A stretch of DNA of 16,979 nt from DATLBA01 sp035527275 (lineage in GTDB: Bacteria; Planctomycetota; Phycisphaerae; FEN-1346), in contig DATLBA010000085.1 of the NCBI GenBank assembly GCA_035527275.1, forward strand, positions 1-16,979. The letters are read 5' to 3'. Positions 6,917 through 13,709 of this stretch are shown here, one piece after another. The translations under genes and the position numbers were made by a program. Numbering within the stretch: position 1 is the stretch's first letter; each line of letters opens with the position of its first letter. Under the pieces are notes generated by a model. The model did no database searches. It had not been told where the DNA came from and worked only from the letters and a program-made list of their open reading frames with translations.

Positions 6917-7255
6917 TTTCGGTCTCCTTTCAGAAGGTCAATTCCGATTTGCGACCCCCTTGGGTCAGGCAAGAGCCATCCCACCGCAAGAGACACCCAC
7001 CCGAAGTCTCCAAAAGGTATGTTCGGCACTTCTGAAGGTCGGCCTTAACCAATTTTCCCGATCACGCCCCCCCTACACCGTGGCGGCCTTCCTGAGCATC
7101 AAACCATCCCAACCGGTTCGATGATGTAGCGATTTCCTGTCGAATCCGCCCAGCCTGGATGCGGCAAGATTTTCCGGCGCGAAAGGCGACCGCAGATTCA
7201 CCCCCAGAGGGCCTCACTTTCGGCAAGGCCCGCCGCAGGCTTTGTCACTTCATCA
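6917..7255. other. Intergenic region upstream of lpoB-like operon; no gene seen
   Basis: This 339-base stretch must hold the promoter of the envelope operon, but I found no convincing -35/-10 pair on the minus strand. Just past the flavodoxin stop, arms GGGCCT (7209-7214) and AGGCCC (7226-7231) could form a 6-bp hairpin with an 11-nt loop. It has no U-run, so terminator function is weakly supported. No tRNA-like structure and no ORF with a Shine-Dalgarno was found. Confidence 0.4.
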
Positions 7256-7735
7256 CTATCCGTGGAGTTTGACCGCCAGTTCAGCCACTTCGCGGCCGAG
7301 GAGGCGGCTTTGCTCGACGGCCCGCTCGTCCGGCTTTCCGATGGCCACGGGGCCGTAATGATCGCGCCGGCTGGTGCCCTTGACGATCATGCCGTGGACG
7401 AGCATCGCCTCCAGGATCGATAGGATGGTCGTCTCGTTGCCGCCGGCGAGGTTTGCGGCACTGGTGAACGCCCCGCCGACCTTGCCTTCGAGTTGGCCGT
7501 GGATGGCCACGCTCTCGTCGAACATCTTCTTGATCTCGGCCGCCATGAGGCCGTAGTAGGTCGGGCTGCCGATGATGAGGGCGTCGTAACGGGACAGCCC
7601 TTTCGGGTCCACCTCGGCCACCTTCTTGAGTTCCACCCGGGCGCCCTTGACCTCGCGGGCGCCGGCGGCGACCTCCTCGGCCATCTGACCTGTCGAGCCC
7701 GAACGGGAGTAATAAACGACCAGGACCTTTGCCAT
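7256..7735 (-). CDS. WrbA-like flavodoxin family protein
   Basis: 159 residues, predicted cytosolic FMN-binding protein. The FMN phosphate loop is SRSGSTG (10-16). The 50s-type loop is IIGSPTYYGLMAAEIKKMFDE, and the next strand is GGAFTSAANLAGGNETTILSILEAMLVHGMIVKG, closely matching the WrbA FTS...GGQETT...LLHHGM pattern. The C-terminal helix SRLLGREVAELAVKL is also WrbA-like. It is shorter than E. coli WrbA (198 residues). Likely activity is two-electron quinone reduction or electron transfer; the substrate is unknown. The start is marked by an excellent AAGGAGG 6-7 nt before ATG. It is divergently transcribed from the TIM-barrel gene at 7909, with promoter elements in the shared 173-nt region. 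Confidence 0.88.
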   Translation of the reverse strand: MAKVLVVYYSRSGSTGQMAEEVAAGAREVKGARVELKKVAEVDPKGLSRYDALIIGSPTYYGLMAAEIKKMFDESVAIHGQLEGKVGGAFTSAANLAGGNETTILSILEAMLVHGMIVKGTSRRDHYGPVAIGKPDERAVEQSRLLGREVAELAVKLHG

Positions 7736-7765
7736 GGGGCACCTCCTTCCTGCCGGCGCTTCCTT

Positions 7766-7812
7766 GAATCGGCGCGCCGGTGATTCTTAGCAGAACCCCG
7801 TGAGGAACGCAA
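7766..7812 (-). promoter_or_regulatory. Flavodoxin promoter with overlapping palindrome
   Basis: On the minus strand, TTGCGT (7812-7807), 17-nt spacer, TAAGAA (7789-7784). An imperfect palindrome, GAATC and GATTC arms around GGCGCGCC, spans 7766-7786 and overlaps the -10 box and start region, a position suitable for a repressor. The promoter match is moderate; the operator idea is inference. Confidence 0.35.
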
Positions 7813-7843
7813 GAGAAAGGGCGGGCCGGGTGTCTGTTTTCGC

Positions 7844-7871
7844 TTGCATGGCCGCCCGCCTTCATTAAAAC
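7844..7871 (+). promoter_or_regulatory. Candidate promoter for TIM-barrel isomerase gene
   Basis: TTGCAT (7844-7849), 16-nt spacer, TAAAAC (7866-7871), placing a start site about 30 nt before the ATG at 7909. A modest sigma70-like match in the divergent region. Confidence 0.35.
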
Positions 7872-7908
7872 TGGGGGAAAGCCCCGGTTGGGAGAAAGGA
7901 GCCCCGAG

Positions 7909-8667
7909 ATGCCCGAGCCCGTCGTCGCGTTGCAGATGTACACATTGCGCAAAGAGGTGGCCGAGGACTTTGCCGGCACGCTGAAGCGGGTCGCCGAGAT
8001 CGGGTATCCGGCCATCCAGGTCGGCGGGTTGCCCCAACCGCCCGAAGCAATCCGGAAGGTGATGGACGATCTGGGCCTCAAGGCGGCCGGCACGCACATC
8101 GACCTTGCGAGGATGGAGAACGAGTTCGACAAGGTTGTGGATGAGGTCAAGGCGCTCGGAACCGAGTGGGTGGTGGTGCCGTATCTGCCGGAGGAGCGGC
8201 GACGGAGCGGCGACGATTGGCGGACGCTCGGCAAAATACTGACTCGGATCGGCGCAAGGTTGAAAGGGGAAGGCCTCCGCCTCGCTTACCACAACCACGC
8301 GTTCGAGTTCCAGACGTTCGACGGGAAGTACGGTTACGACATCCTCTTCGAGAACGTGGACCTCGACGTCGTCCAGACCGAGATCGATACTTACTGGGTC
8401 CAGTACGGCGGCGCGGACCCGGTCGCGTACCTGAAGGGGTTCGCGGGCCACATCCAGATCGTCCACTTCAAGGACATGGGCGCCGGCGAGGACCGGCCGA
8501 TGGTCCCCGTGGGGGAGGGCATTCTCGACTGGCCGGCCATCATCGAGGTGTGCAAGTCGGGCGGCACGGAATGGATTTGCATCGAGCAGGATGAATGCGC
8601 GCCGCTTGAGCCCTTTGAGGCCGCGCGCGTCAGTCTCGAAAACTGCAGGAAGTGGGGCCTGGTGTAG
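7909..8667 (+). CDS. Sugar phosphate isomerase/epimerase family TIM-barrel protein
   Basis: 252 residues of the xylose-isomerase-like (AP endonuclease 2) TIM-barrel superfamily, cytosolic. It has the typical strand/loop signatures with likely metal and substrate ligands: THID (H63), AYHNHAFEF (H128, H130, E133), EIDTYW (D160), IVHFKDM (H186) and ICIEQDE (E226). VALQMYTLRKEVAEDF at the N-terminus is typical of planctomycete and Bacteroidetes-style members. The ATG at 7909 is chosen over a TTG at 7888 because AAAGGAG lies 7 nt upstream of it and inside the longer version. The gene is alone on the plus strand between the divergent flavodoxin and a convergent terminator. The exact sugar cannot be told from sequence. 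Confidence 0.88.
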   Translation: MPEPVVALQMYTLRKEVAEDFAGTLKRVAEIGYPAIQVGGLPQPPEAIRKVMDDLGLKAAGTHIDLARMENEFDKVVDEVKALGTEWVVVPYLPEERRRSGDDWRTLGKILTRIGARLKGEGLRLAYHNHAFEFQTFDGKYGYDILFENVDLDVVQTEIDTYWVQYGGADPVAYLKGFAGHIQIVHFKDMGAGEDRPMVPVGEGILDWPAIIEVCKSGGTEWICIEQDECAPLEPFEAARVSLENCRKWGLV

Positions 8668-8685
8668 AAAAAGGCTATCGGCGGT

Positions 8686-8721
8686 GAAAAAGCGCAGGGG
8701 CGCGGCACGCCGCGCCCCTGC
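8686..8721 (-). terminator. Intrinsic terminator of the ferritin-like gene
   Basis: A perfect 12-bp stem GCAGGGGCGCGG / CCGCGCCCCTGC (8694-8705 and 8710-8721) with a 4-nt loop, followed on the minus strand by GCTTTTTC. It lies 19 nt past the ferritin-like stop codon. On the plus strand no U-run follows, though the hairpin sits 26 nt past the isomerase stop and may partly serve that convergent gene. Confidence 0.88.
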
Positions 8722-8740
8722 ACGTTTGAACCCGTTGTCG

Positions 8741-9247
8741 TCAGCCCCCCTTGCTTGCGCAGTCGTCGCTGCGCTCGCCGAGGATGCGAAGGTGCTCGCG
8801 CTCTTCGTCAAGGATTCGGCCGAAGGTTTCGTTGGCCGCCTTCGAATCCACAAAATCGAGCATCTCCCGGTAGAAAAGGATGGCGTCTCGTTCGGTCTTC
8901 ATGGCGACGGTCAAGGCCTCGTAATCGCTTTGGGCCTGCTTGGCGAGGCGGGCGACGGCACCGTCTTCGGCGAACACCTGCGTGTCGAGCAGACGGTCGA
9001 TGTAGGCACCGAGTTCGGGGTCGTCGGCATAGCCGGCGCCCTCGCGGCGGCGGTCCTGGAGGGTCTCCTCGAGTTCCTGAAAAGAGGCCAGGTGCCCTTT
9101 CTCGTCCTCGGCGAGCCCGAGGAAGGTGTCGCGCACGGCCGGGTCGGACGCCTTTGACGCCGCGCGCTCGTAGAAATCAAGTCCCCGCCTTTCCATGTTT
9201 TGGGCGATCTTGGCGGCCTCGATCTCATTGAAGAACATTTTTGCCAT
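8741..9247 (-). CDS. Ferritin-like diiron protein (rubrerythrin-type, no rubredoxin domain)
   Basis: 168 residues forming a four-helix bundle. Both halves of the duplicated diiron motif are visible: E19 in NMERRGLDFYERAA, E49xxH52 in AEDEKGHLASF, E119 in MKTERDAILFYREML, and E149xxH152 in ILDEEREHLRIL. These are the expected ligands for a carboxylate-bridged di-iron site, used in rubrerythrins for peroxide reduction. The C-terminal CxxC...CxxC rubredoxin domain of classical rubrerythrin is absent, so the electron donor would be external. GGAGG precedes the ATG by 10 nt. It lies 66 nt downstream of nifS on the same strand without an obvious terminator between, so co-transcription with nifU-nifS is possible. 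It ends in a strong terminator. Confidence 0.88.
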   Translation of the reverse strand: MAKMFFNEIEAAKIAQNMERRGLDFYERAASKASDPAVRDTFLGLAEDEKGHLASFQELEETLQDRRREGAGYADDPELGAYIDRLLDTQVFAEDGAVARLAKQAQSDYEALTVAMKTERDAILFYREMLDFVDSKAANETFGRILDEEREHLRILGERSDDCASKGG

Positions 9248-9313
9248 TCGCGTGCTTCCTCCCTGGAAAAAGGTTCCCCGGACCGGTCCCGCCGTGGTCT
9301 TTTCCGGCTCTTC

Positions 9314-10510
9314 TCAGCGTTTGGCCGTCGCCTTTTCTTCCCGCCCGAAAGGCGAGATCTCACGCAGCCGCCGAATGATGGGCGGCAGAACTTCGAGCAC
9401 CTTGTCGATTTCCTCCTCGGTGTTGTATACGCTCAGGCTGAAGCGGACCGAGCCGTGCGCCGCCGTGAACGGCACGCCCATCGCCCGCAGGACATGGCTG
9501 GGCTCCAGGCTTCCCGTCGTGCAGGCCGACCCGCTCGAGGCGCAGATGCCGTGCTGGTCGAGCATCAGGAGGATGGCCTCCCCCTCGACATACTCGCAAC
9601 TGATGTTCGTCGTATTGGGCAGGCGCTGCTCCGGATGGCCGTTGAGGCGTGCCCCCGGACACTTTTTTAGCAGCCCCTTTTCGAGCCGGTCGCGCAGGAG
9701 CCGGACCCGCGTCTGCTCTTCGTCGAGGCGCTTGCGGGCCAGTTCTGTTGCCTTGCCCAGGGCGACGATGAGCGGCACCGGCTCCGTGCCGCCGCGCCGG
9801 TTGCGCTCCTGGTGGCCGCCGATCAGGTATGGGCTGAACCGCGTGCCGCGCCGCACGTAAAGCGCCCCGATGCCCTTCGGCGCGTGCAACTTGTGCCCCG
9901 ACAGGCTCAGCATGTCCACCGGCAGGTCCGCCAGGTTCATCGGCACCTTGCCGACGGCCTGGACGGCGTCGGTGTGAAAGAGGATGCCGTGGGCGCGGCA
10001 CAGGGCGCCGAGGTCTTCAATCGGAAAGAGGACGCCCGTCTCGTTATTCGCCCACATACAGGAGACGAGGGCTGTGTCGTCGTCGAGAGCGTTCCCCAGG
10101 TCGGCGATGGCAAGCATTCCCTGGCTATCGACCTCCAGTTCGGTCAGCCGGTAGCCCGCCTCCGCGCGCCCTTCCCGCGCCAGGGCTTTGCACAGGTTGT
10201 GGACGGCGGGGTGCTCGACGCGCGTCGTGATGAGGTGGCGGCGTTCCGGGTTCACGGCCAGCGCGCTTCGGATGGCCGTGTTATTACTCTCCGTGCCGCA
10301 CGAGGTAAAAATAATCTCCGTCGGATGCGCCCCGATCAGTTCGGCGACCTGTTCCCGCGCCTCTTCGATGTAGCGGGCCACCTGTCCGCCGAACGTATGG
10401 ATGCTCGACGGGTTCCCGTAGTACTCGCCGAGGAACGGCTCCATGGCCTCGCAGACTTCGGGGGCGACGGCCGTGGTCGCGTTGTTGTCCAGATAGATGA
10501 TCTTGCTCAT
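9314..10510 (-). CDS. nifS: Cysteine desulfurase NifS/IscS
   Basis: 398-residue class V PLP aminotransferase-fold enzyme. It removes sulfur from L-cysteine (giving alanine) and hands it as a persulfide to the Fe-S scaffold. Visible hallmarks: N-terminal IYLDNNATTAV, substrate-loop YGNPSSIHTFG, cofactor-contacting EHPAVHN (H100) and FHTDAVQAVG (D181), PLP lysine K207 in LSLSGHKLHAPKG, and the persulfide cysteine C330 in GICASSGSACTTG. Length matches group I desulfurases. The ATG at 10510 is chosen because the MSKIIYLDNNAT start is canonical and GGAAAGAG precedes it; the longer in-frame extension only reads antisense through nifU. It follows nifU by 19 nt. Confidence 0.96.
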   Translation of the reverse strand: MSKIIYLDNNATTAVAPEVCEAMEPFLGEYYGNPSSIHTFGGQVARYIEEAREQVAELIGAHPTEIIFTSCGTESNNTAIRSALAVNPERRHLITTRVEHPAVHNLCKALAREGRAEAGYRLTELEVDSQGMLAIADLGNALDDDTALVSCMWANNETGVLFPIEDLGALCRAHGILFHTDAVQAVGKVPMNLADLPVDMLSLSGHKLHAPKGIGALYVRRGTRFSPYLIGGHQERNRRGGTEPVPLIVALGKATELARKRLDEEQTRVRLLRDRLEKGLLKKCPGARLNGHPEQRLPNTTNISCEYVEGEAILLMLDQHGICASSGSACTTGSLEPSHVLRAMGVPFTAAHGSVRFSLSVYNTEEEIDKVLEVLPPIIRRLREISPFGREEKATAKR

Positions 10511-10529
10511 TCGCTCTTTCCCTTGAGGC

Positions 10530-11390
10530 TCAAGGCTGCGGCAGGCGCCCGCCGACGTCTTCGACGACGATCCCTGAGTCCACCAGTTCCCGCAGTTTGG
10601 CCTCGACGGCGCCTTTGAGGGTGAAGTCTTTGACGCGGCACCAGGCGCAACGGCCCCGGAACGCCACCTGCACGCGCCTGCCGTCCACGTCCACCAGTTC
10701 GATGTCGCCTCCGTCGGCCTTGAGCATCGGCCGTATCTCGTTCTCGATGACCTCCTCGACGAGGCGGATGCGCTGAATGTTCGTGAGGGGCTTTTCCTTT
10801 GGAGGCGCCTGGGCGGCGACCGCGGCTTTTTCGCCGTGGACCTTGGCGATAATGGCCTCAATCTGCGGATGGCATCCTCGGCACCCGCCCCCCGCCTTCG
10901 TGTAGTGGGTAACTTCCTCGACGGTCTTCAGGTTGTGTTCGCGGATGACTTTTTCGATGAGCCGGTCGGTGACGCCGAAGCACCGGCAGATGATTTTGCC
11001 CTCGTCCTCCAGTTCAAACGGCTGCTGGCGATACCGCGCAATGGCCTTTTGAAGCGCCTCCATGCCCATCACGGAGCAGTGCATCTTCTCTTCCGGCAGG
11101 CCGCCGAGGTAGTCGGCGATGTCGTCGTTCGTGAGGCGCTCCGCCTCCTCGATGGTTTTGCCCTTGATGAGTTCAATGAGGGCGTCGCTGGAGGCGATGG
11201 CGCTGGCGCAGCCGAAGGTCTGAAACTTGGCGTCGGCGATGCGGCCCCGGTCGTCCAGTTTAACCATCAGCCGCAGCGCGTCGCCGCACGTCATGTTCCC
11301 GACCGTGGCGTCGAGGTCCGGGTCCGCAATCTCCCCGGCGTGCTTCGGGTGCAGGAAGTGGTCCAGCACTTTTTCCGAGTAGTTCCACAT
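10530..11390 (-). CDS. nifU: Fe-S cluster scaffold NifU (three-domain)
   Basis: 286 residues with the complete NifU layout. The N-terminal IscU-like scaffold (about 1-125) has C35 (MTCGD), C61 (FGCAS) and C105 (KMHCSVMGMEAL) for transient cluster assembly. The central BFD-like [2Fe-2S] domain has C135/C137 and C170/C173 (CRC...GGCRGC). The C-terminal Nfu domain (about 203-286) has C248xxC251 (GRCAWCRVKDFTLKGAV). All expected cysteines are present. It receives sulfur from the NifS encoded 19 nt downstream. No nitrogenase gene is in view, so this is best read as the general Fe-S assembly system of an anaerobe-like bacterium. The start ATG has GGGAGG upstream and a strong promoter about 40 nt before it. 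Confidence 0.96.
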   Translation of the reverse strand: MWNYSEKVLDHFLHPKHAGEIADPDLDATVGNMTCGDALRLMVKLDDRGRIADAKFQTFGCASAIASSDALIELIKGKTIEEAERLTNDDIADYLGGLPEEKMHCSVMGMEALQKAIARYRQQPFELEDEGKIICRCFGVTDRLIEKVIREHNLKTVEEVTHYTKAGGGCRGCHPQIEAIIAKVHGEKAAVAAQAPPKEKPLTNIQRIRLVEEVIENEIRPMLKADGGDIELVDVDGRRVQVAFRGRCAWCRVKDFTLKGAVEAKLRELVDSGIVVEDVGGRLPQP

Positions 11391-11429
11391 GGGGCGTCTG
11401 CGCCTCCCGTCTGTCGGCCTACCGGTCCT

Positions 11430-11458
11430 ATTTTACTCGTGACCTGCGGGAGTATCAA
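11430..11458 (-). promoter_or_regulatory. Sigma70-like promoter of nifU-nifS
   Basis: On the minus strand, TTGATA (11458-11453), 17-nt spacer, TAAAAT (11435-11430). One of the best consensus matches in the window, about 40 nt before the nifU ATG. No recognisable Rrf2/IscR-type operator was identified around it. Confidence 0.65.
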
Positions 11459-11546
11459 GCACGCGAGAGAGGCAAAGCATGCGAAAGGGGCGGCCGACCT
11501 CGGGCGGCTGCCCCCCTGACGCGGACATGGGTTCCGGAGCGTGCCG

Positions 11547-11891
11547 CTAGCCCTTGAGGGGTGCCTTGAACTTGACGGCCACGGTGAACCCTTTTTTATC
11601 CTCTTCGATGCGGCAGACCCAGGCCGGGAACGTCGCCCGCTGGGCCGTCTCTTTCGGGTCGTCCGGCAGCAGAAGAAATCCGACCTGAACCTTCTGCTTC
11701 TCTTCCACACCCGTGCCGACGGGCAGGCCGTAAATCTTCGCGCCGCCGCGGCTCAGGTCCGTCACGCGGCCGCGGAACAGTATTTGCCCCTGCGAGTCCT
11801 TAATCACCGTGTCATACTCGTGGCGGCGTCGGCGATGAAGCCGGCGGTCCGTGAACAGGCGACGGCTCAGCGATTCAAGCATCTGTGACAT
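11547..11891 (-). CDS. Single-domain PilZ protein
   Basis: 114 residues with the PilZ fold, a cyclic-di-GMP receptor family. An N-terminal arginine-rich segment (RRLHRRRRHEYD, about 16-27) supplies the RxxxR-type motif, and VTDLSRGGAKIYG supplies D45xS47xxG50. Later strands include VQVGFLLLPDD and AWVCRIEEDKKGFTVAVKF. Both ligand-binding motifs look intact. The ATG at 11891 is preceded by GAAAGGA; the much longer in-frame ORF upstream is antisense to cysK and ndk and is not real. It is divergent from cysK. The downstream target of the receptor is unknown. Confidence 0.82.
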   Translation of the reverse strand: MSQMLESLSRRLFTDRRLHRRRRHEYDTVIKDSQGQILFRGRVTDLSRGGAKIYGLPVGTGVEEKQKVQVGFLLLPDDPKETAQRATFPAWVCRIEEDKKGFTVAVKFKAPLKG

Positions 11892-11993
11892 CTCCAGCGT
11901 CCTTTCTCTTTCCGCGCGCCCGATTGACAGAGGGCCTCCGCCCGAGCGGCAAGTAATGGCCCCTATACGTATCGGCCACCCGCGCCCGTTTTC

Positions 11994-12022
11994 TTGACTT
12001 GCTTCAAGATGGTTCCTAGACT
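11994..12022 (+). promoter_or_regulatory. Sigma70-like promoter of cysK
   Basis: TTGACT (11994-11999), 17-nt spacer, TAGACT (12017-12022), about 80 nt before the GTG start. Strong -35 and good spacing. The roughly 70-nt leader shows no obvious riboswitch or T-box. Confidence 0.6.
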
Positions 12023-12101
12023 GGGTCGAGATTGGTGGTGTGCCGCCCGTTGATTGGAGGCGGCCCTCGAAAGCAACCCAGGTCAGGCGAGGAGGCAAAC
12101 C

Positions 12102-13031
12102 GTGGACGGCCTCTTTGAAAACGGCGGGCGGACCATCGGACGGACCCCCTTGGTTCGAATCAATCGCATCATCCGCTCCCGCTCCCGCGTCTATGCCAAG
12201 TTGGAGTATTTCAATCCCCTGAGCAGCGTCAAAGACCGCATCGGGGTCTCGATGATTGAGGCCGGCGAGCGCGACGGCCTCATCGCCCCCGACACCACCA
12301 TCATCGAACCGACGAGCGGTAACACGGGCATCGCACTGGCCTTCGTCTGCGCCATCAAGGGCTACCGCCTCATCCTGACCATGCCCGAAAGCATGAGCAT
12401 CGAGCGGAGGAAACTCCTGAAGGTCCTCGGCGCCGAACTCGTCCTGACGCCCGCCGAGAAGGGCATGCCCGGCGCCATCGAACGCGCCAGGGAACTGCTT
12501 GCCGAAACGAAAAACGCTTTCCTGCCCAATCAGTTTGAGAACCCTGCCAACCCCGAGGTCCATCGCCGCACCACCGCCGAGGAAATTTGGAAGGACACCG
12601 ATGGGCAGGCGGACGTTCTCGTCGCGGGTGTCGGCACGGGCGGGACCATCACGGGTGTCGCCGACGTCTTGAAGAAACGGAAACCGGAGTTCCGGGCCGT
12701 CGCCGTCGAGCCGGCCGGAAGCCCCGTCCTCTCCGGCGGCAAGCCCGGCCCCCATGCCATTCAGGGCATCGGTGCCGGTTTCGTGCCGGCCATCCTTGAC
12801 ACAAGCCTGATTGACGAGGTCGTGACGGTTGAGGACGAGGAGGCCATGGACTGGGCCCGCCGGGCCGCCCGCGAAGAGGGGCTGCTGGTGGGTATTTCGA
12901 GCGGCGCGGCGCTTGCCGCCGCTGCGAAGATCGCCGCGCGGGACGACATGGAGGATAAACTTATCGTCGCCATTATCCCGAGTTGCGGCGAGCGCTATCT
13001 TTCGACAAAATTGTTCAACGGCATCGTGTGA
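12102..13031 (+). CDS. cysK: Cysteine synthase (O-acetylserine sulfhydrylase)
   Basis: 309-residue PLP enzyme of fold type II that makes L-cysteine from O-acetylserine and sulfide. Visible: GGRTIGRTPLVRINRI, PLP lysine K44 in NPLSSVKDRIG, substrate loop EPTSGNTGIALA (71-76), PLP phosphate loop GVGTGGTITGV (178-185), and VGISSGAA with the pyridine-nitrogen Ser. NPANPEVHRRTTAEEIW and VEPAGSPVLSGGKPGPHAIQGIGAGFVP are typical of CysK rather than cystathionine beta-synthase, and no CBS domains follow. The start is GTG at 12102, behind CGAGGAGG; a TTG start 48 nt upstream is less likely. It lies divergent from PilZ and nifUS; its product is the substrate of NifS. ndk follows on the same strand after 111 nt. 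Confidence 0.95.
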   Translation: MDGLFENGGRTIGRTPLVRINRIIRSRSRVYAKLEYFNPLSSVKDRIGVSMIEAGERDGLIAPDTTIIEPTSGNTGIALAFVCAIKGYRLILTMPESMSIERRKLLKVLGAELVLTPAEKGMPGAIERARELLAETKNAFLPNQFENPANPEVHRRTTAEEIWKDTDGQADVLVAGVGTGGTITGVADVLKKRKPEFRAVAVEPAGSPVLSGGKPGPHAIQGIGAGFVPAILDTSLIDEVVTVEDEEAMDWARRAAREEGLLVGISSGAALAAAAKIAARDDMEDKLIVAIIPSCGERYLSTKLFNGIV

Positions 13032-13142
13032 GGCGCGACGCGCCGGTCCGGCGGTGGGCTTGTCGAAGACCCGCCGGAGCGGATTGAAGATCCGCGGCGG
13101 AGGGCCAACCGCGTCCCGTCGGCGCTCAGCAAGGAGGCAGCC
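13032..13142 (+). other. cysK-ndk spacer with GC hairpins
   Basis: Two GC-rich inverted repeats: GGCGCG-A-CGCGCC at 13032-13044 and CCGGCGG (13048-13054) with CCGCCGG (13071-13077). No U-run follows either, so intrinsic termination is not supported. They may mark the 3' end of the cysK transcript or simply be GC-rich spacer. Confidence 0.3.
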
Positions 13143-13613
13143 GTGCAACGCACCCTCGTCATCGTGAAACCCGACGCCGTTCAGCGCGGCCTCGTCGGCC
13201 GCATCCTTGCTCGCTTCGAGGCGAAGGGCCTCAAGATCATCGCCCTGAAGATGGCGACGACCGACCGGCCCACCGCCGAGCGCCATTACGCCGCACACAA
13301 GGGTAAGGACTTCTACGAGCCGCTCATCCGTTTCATGACAAGCGGCCCGCTCGTCTTCCTCGTCCTGGAGGGGAAGGAGGCCGTGGCCGTGGTCCGAAAG
13401 ATGCTGGGCGCCACCTTCGGCCCCGACGCCGACCCTGGGACGATTCGCGGCGACTTCGGGGTGAGTAACCGATTTAACCTGGTCCACGGGAGCGATTCGC
13501 CCGCGGCCGCCGAGGAGGAAATCGCCCTCTTCTTCAAGCCCGAAGAACTCTTCGACTGGAACCCCGCCGACTGGCCCTGGCGCTACGACTTTTCGACCGG
13601 CGAATCTGTGTAG
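13143..13613 (+). CDS. ndk: Nucleoside diphosphate kinase
   Basis: 156-residue cytosolic enzyme that equilibrates NTP pools by a phosphohistidine intermediate. Signatures: N-terminal RTLVIVKPDAVQRGLVG with the active-site Lys (K9), KDFYEPLIRFMTSGPLVFLVLEG, the nucleotide-binding segment GTIRGDFGVSNRFNLVHGSDS with catalytic H115, and the C-terminal AEEEIALFFKPEELFDW. Slightly longer than the usual 135-150 residues through a short C-terminal extension after the conserved EEL. GTG start with AAGGAGG immediately upstream. It lies 111 nt after cysK on the same strand and converges on the URO-D-family gene at 13710. Confidence 0.96.
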   Translation: MQRTLVIVKPDAVQRGLVGRILARFEAKGLKIIALKMATTDRPTAERHYAAHKGKDFYEPLIRFMTSGPLVFLVLEGKEAVAVVRKMLGATFGPDADPGTIRGDFGVSNRFNLVHGSDSPAAAEEEIALFFKPEELFDWNPADWPWRYDFSTGESV

Positions 13614-13630
13614 GACATTTTGGGTTTTGG

Positions 13631-13684
13631 AATTCGGATTTCGGATTGAAGGGCGGAGCAAGCGAGCGGCGACCGTAAGGTCGC
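13631..13684. repeat. Short intergenic repeat-like sequence with GNRA hairpin
   Basis: Between convergent genes, the run AATTCGGATTTCGGATT contains a tandem TTCGGAT unit. It is followed at 13669-13684 by GCGACC-GTAA-GGTCGC, a 6-bp stem with a GNRA loop. There is no U-run on either strand. It resembles a non-coding interspersed repeat rather than a classic terminator, which needs genome-wide comparison. Confidence 0.4.
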
Positions 13685-13709
13685 AGGCATGTCATAGGTG
13701 GGCTGGGCT

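Noticed and set aside
6928..7040. Similar 12-mers TTTCAGAAGGTC and CTTCTGAAGGTC
   Set aside because: Only 10 of 12 bases match, and one copy overlaps the lpoB Shine-Dalgarno region, so chance similarity is likely.
7095..7130. tRNA-like GGTTCGAT string
   Set aside because: The flanks do not form a T-stem, and no acceptor or anticodon stem can be drawn.
7736..8853. Minus-strand ORFs of 317 and 488 codons across the TIM-barrel gene
   Set aside because: Antisense to a clearly conserved isomerase-like protein; their left ends are out of frame with the flavodoxin gene.
9812..10618. 268-codon plus-strand ORF
   Set aside because: Antisense to nifS/nifU, which carry all catalytic residues; no Shine-Dalgarno and no recognisable family.
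11892..13661. Long minus-strand extension upstream of the PilZ gene (to 704 codons)
   Set aside because: It is antisense to cysK and ndk. The PilZ domain starts cleanly at the ATG at 11891 with its own GAAAGGA.
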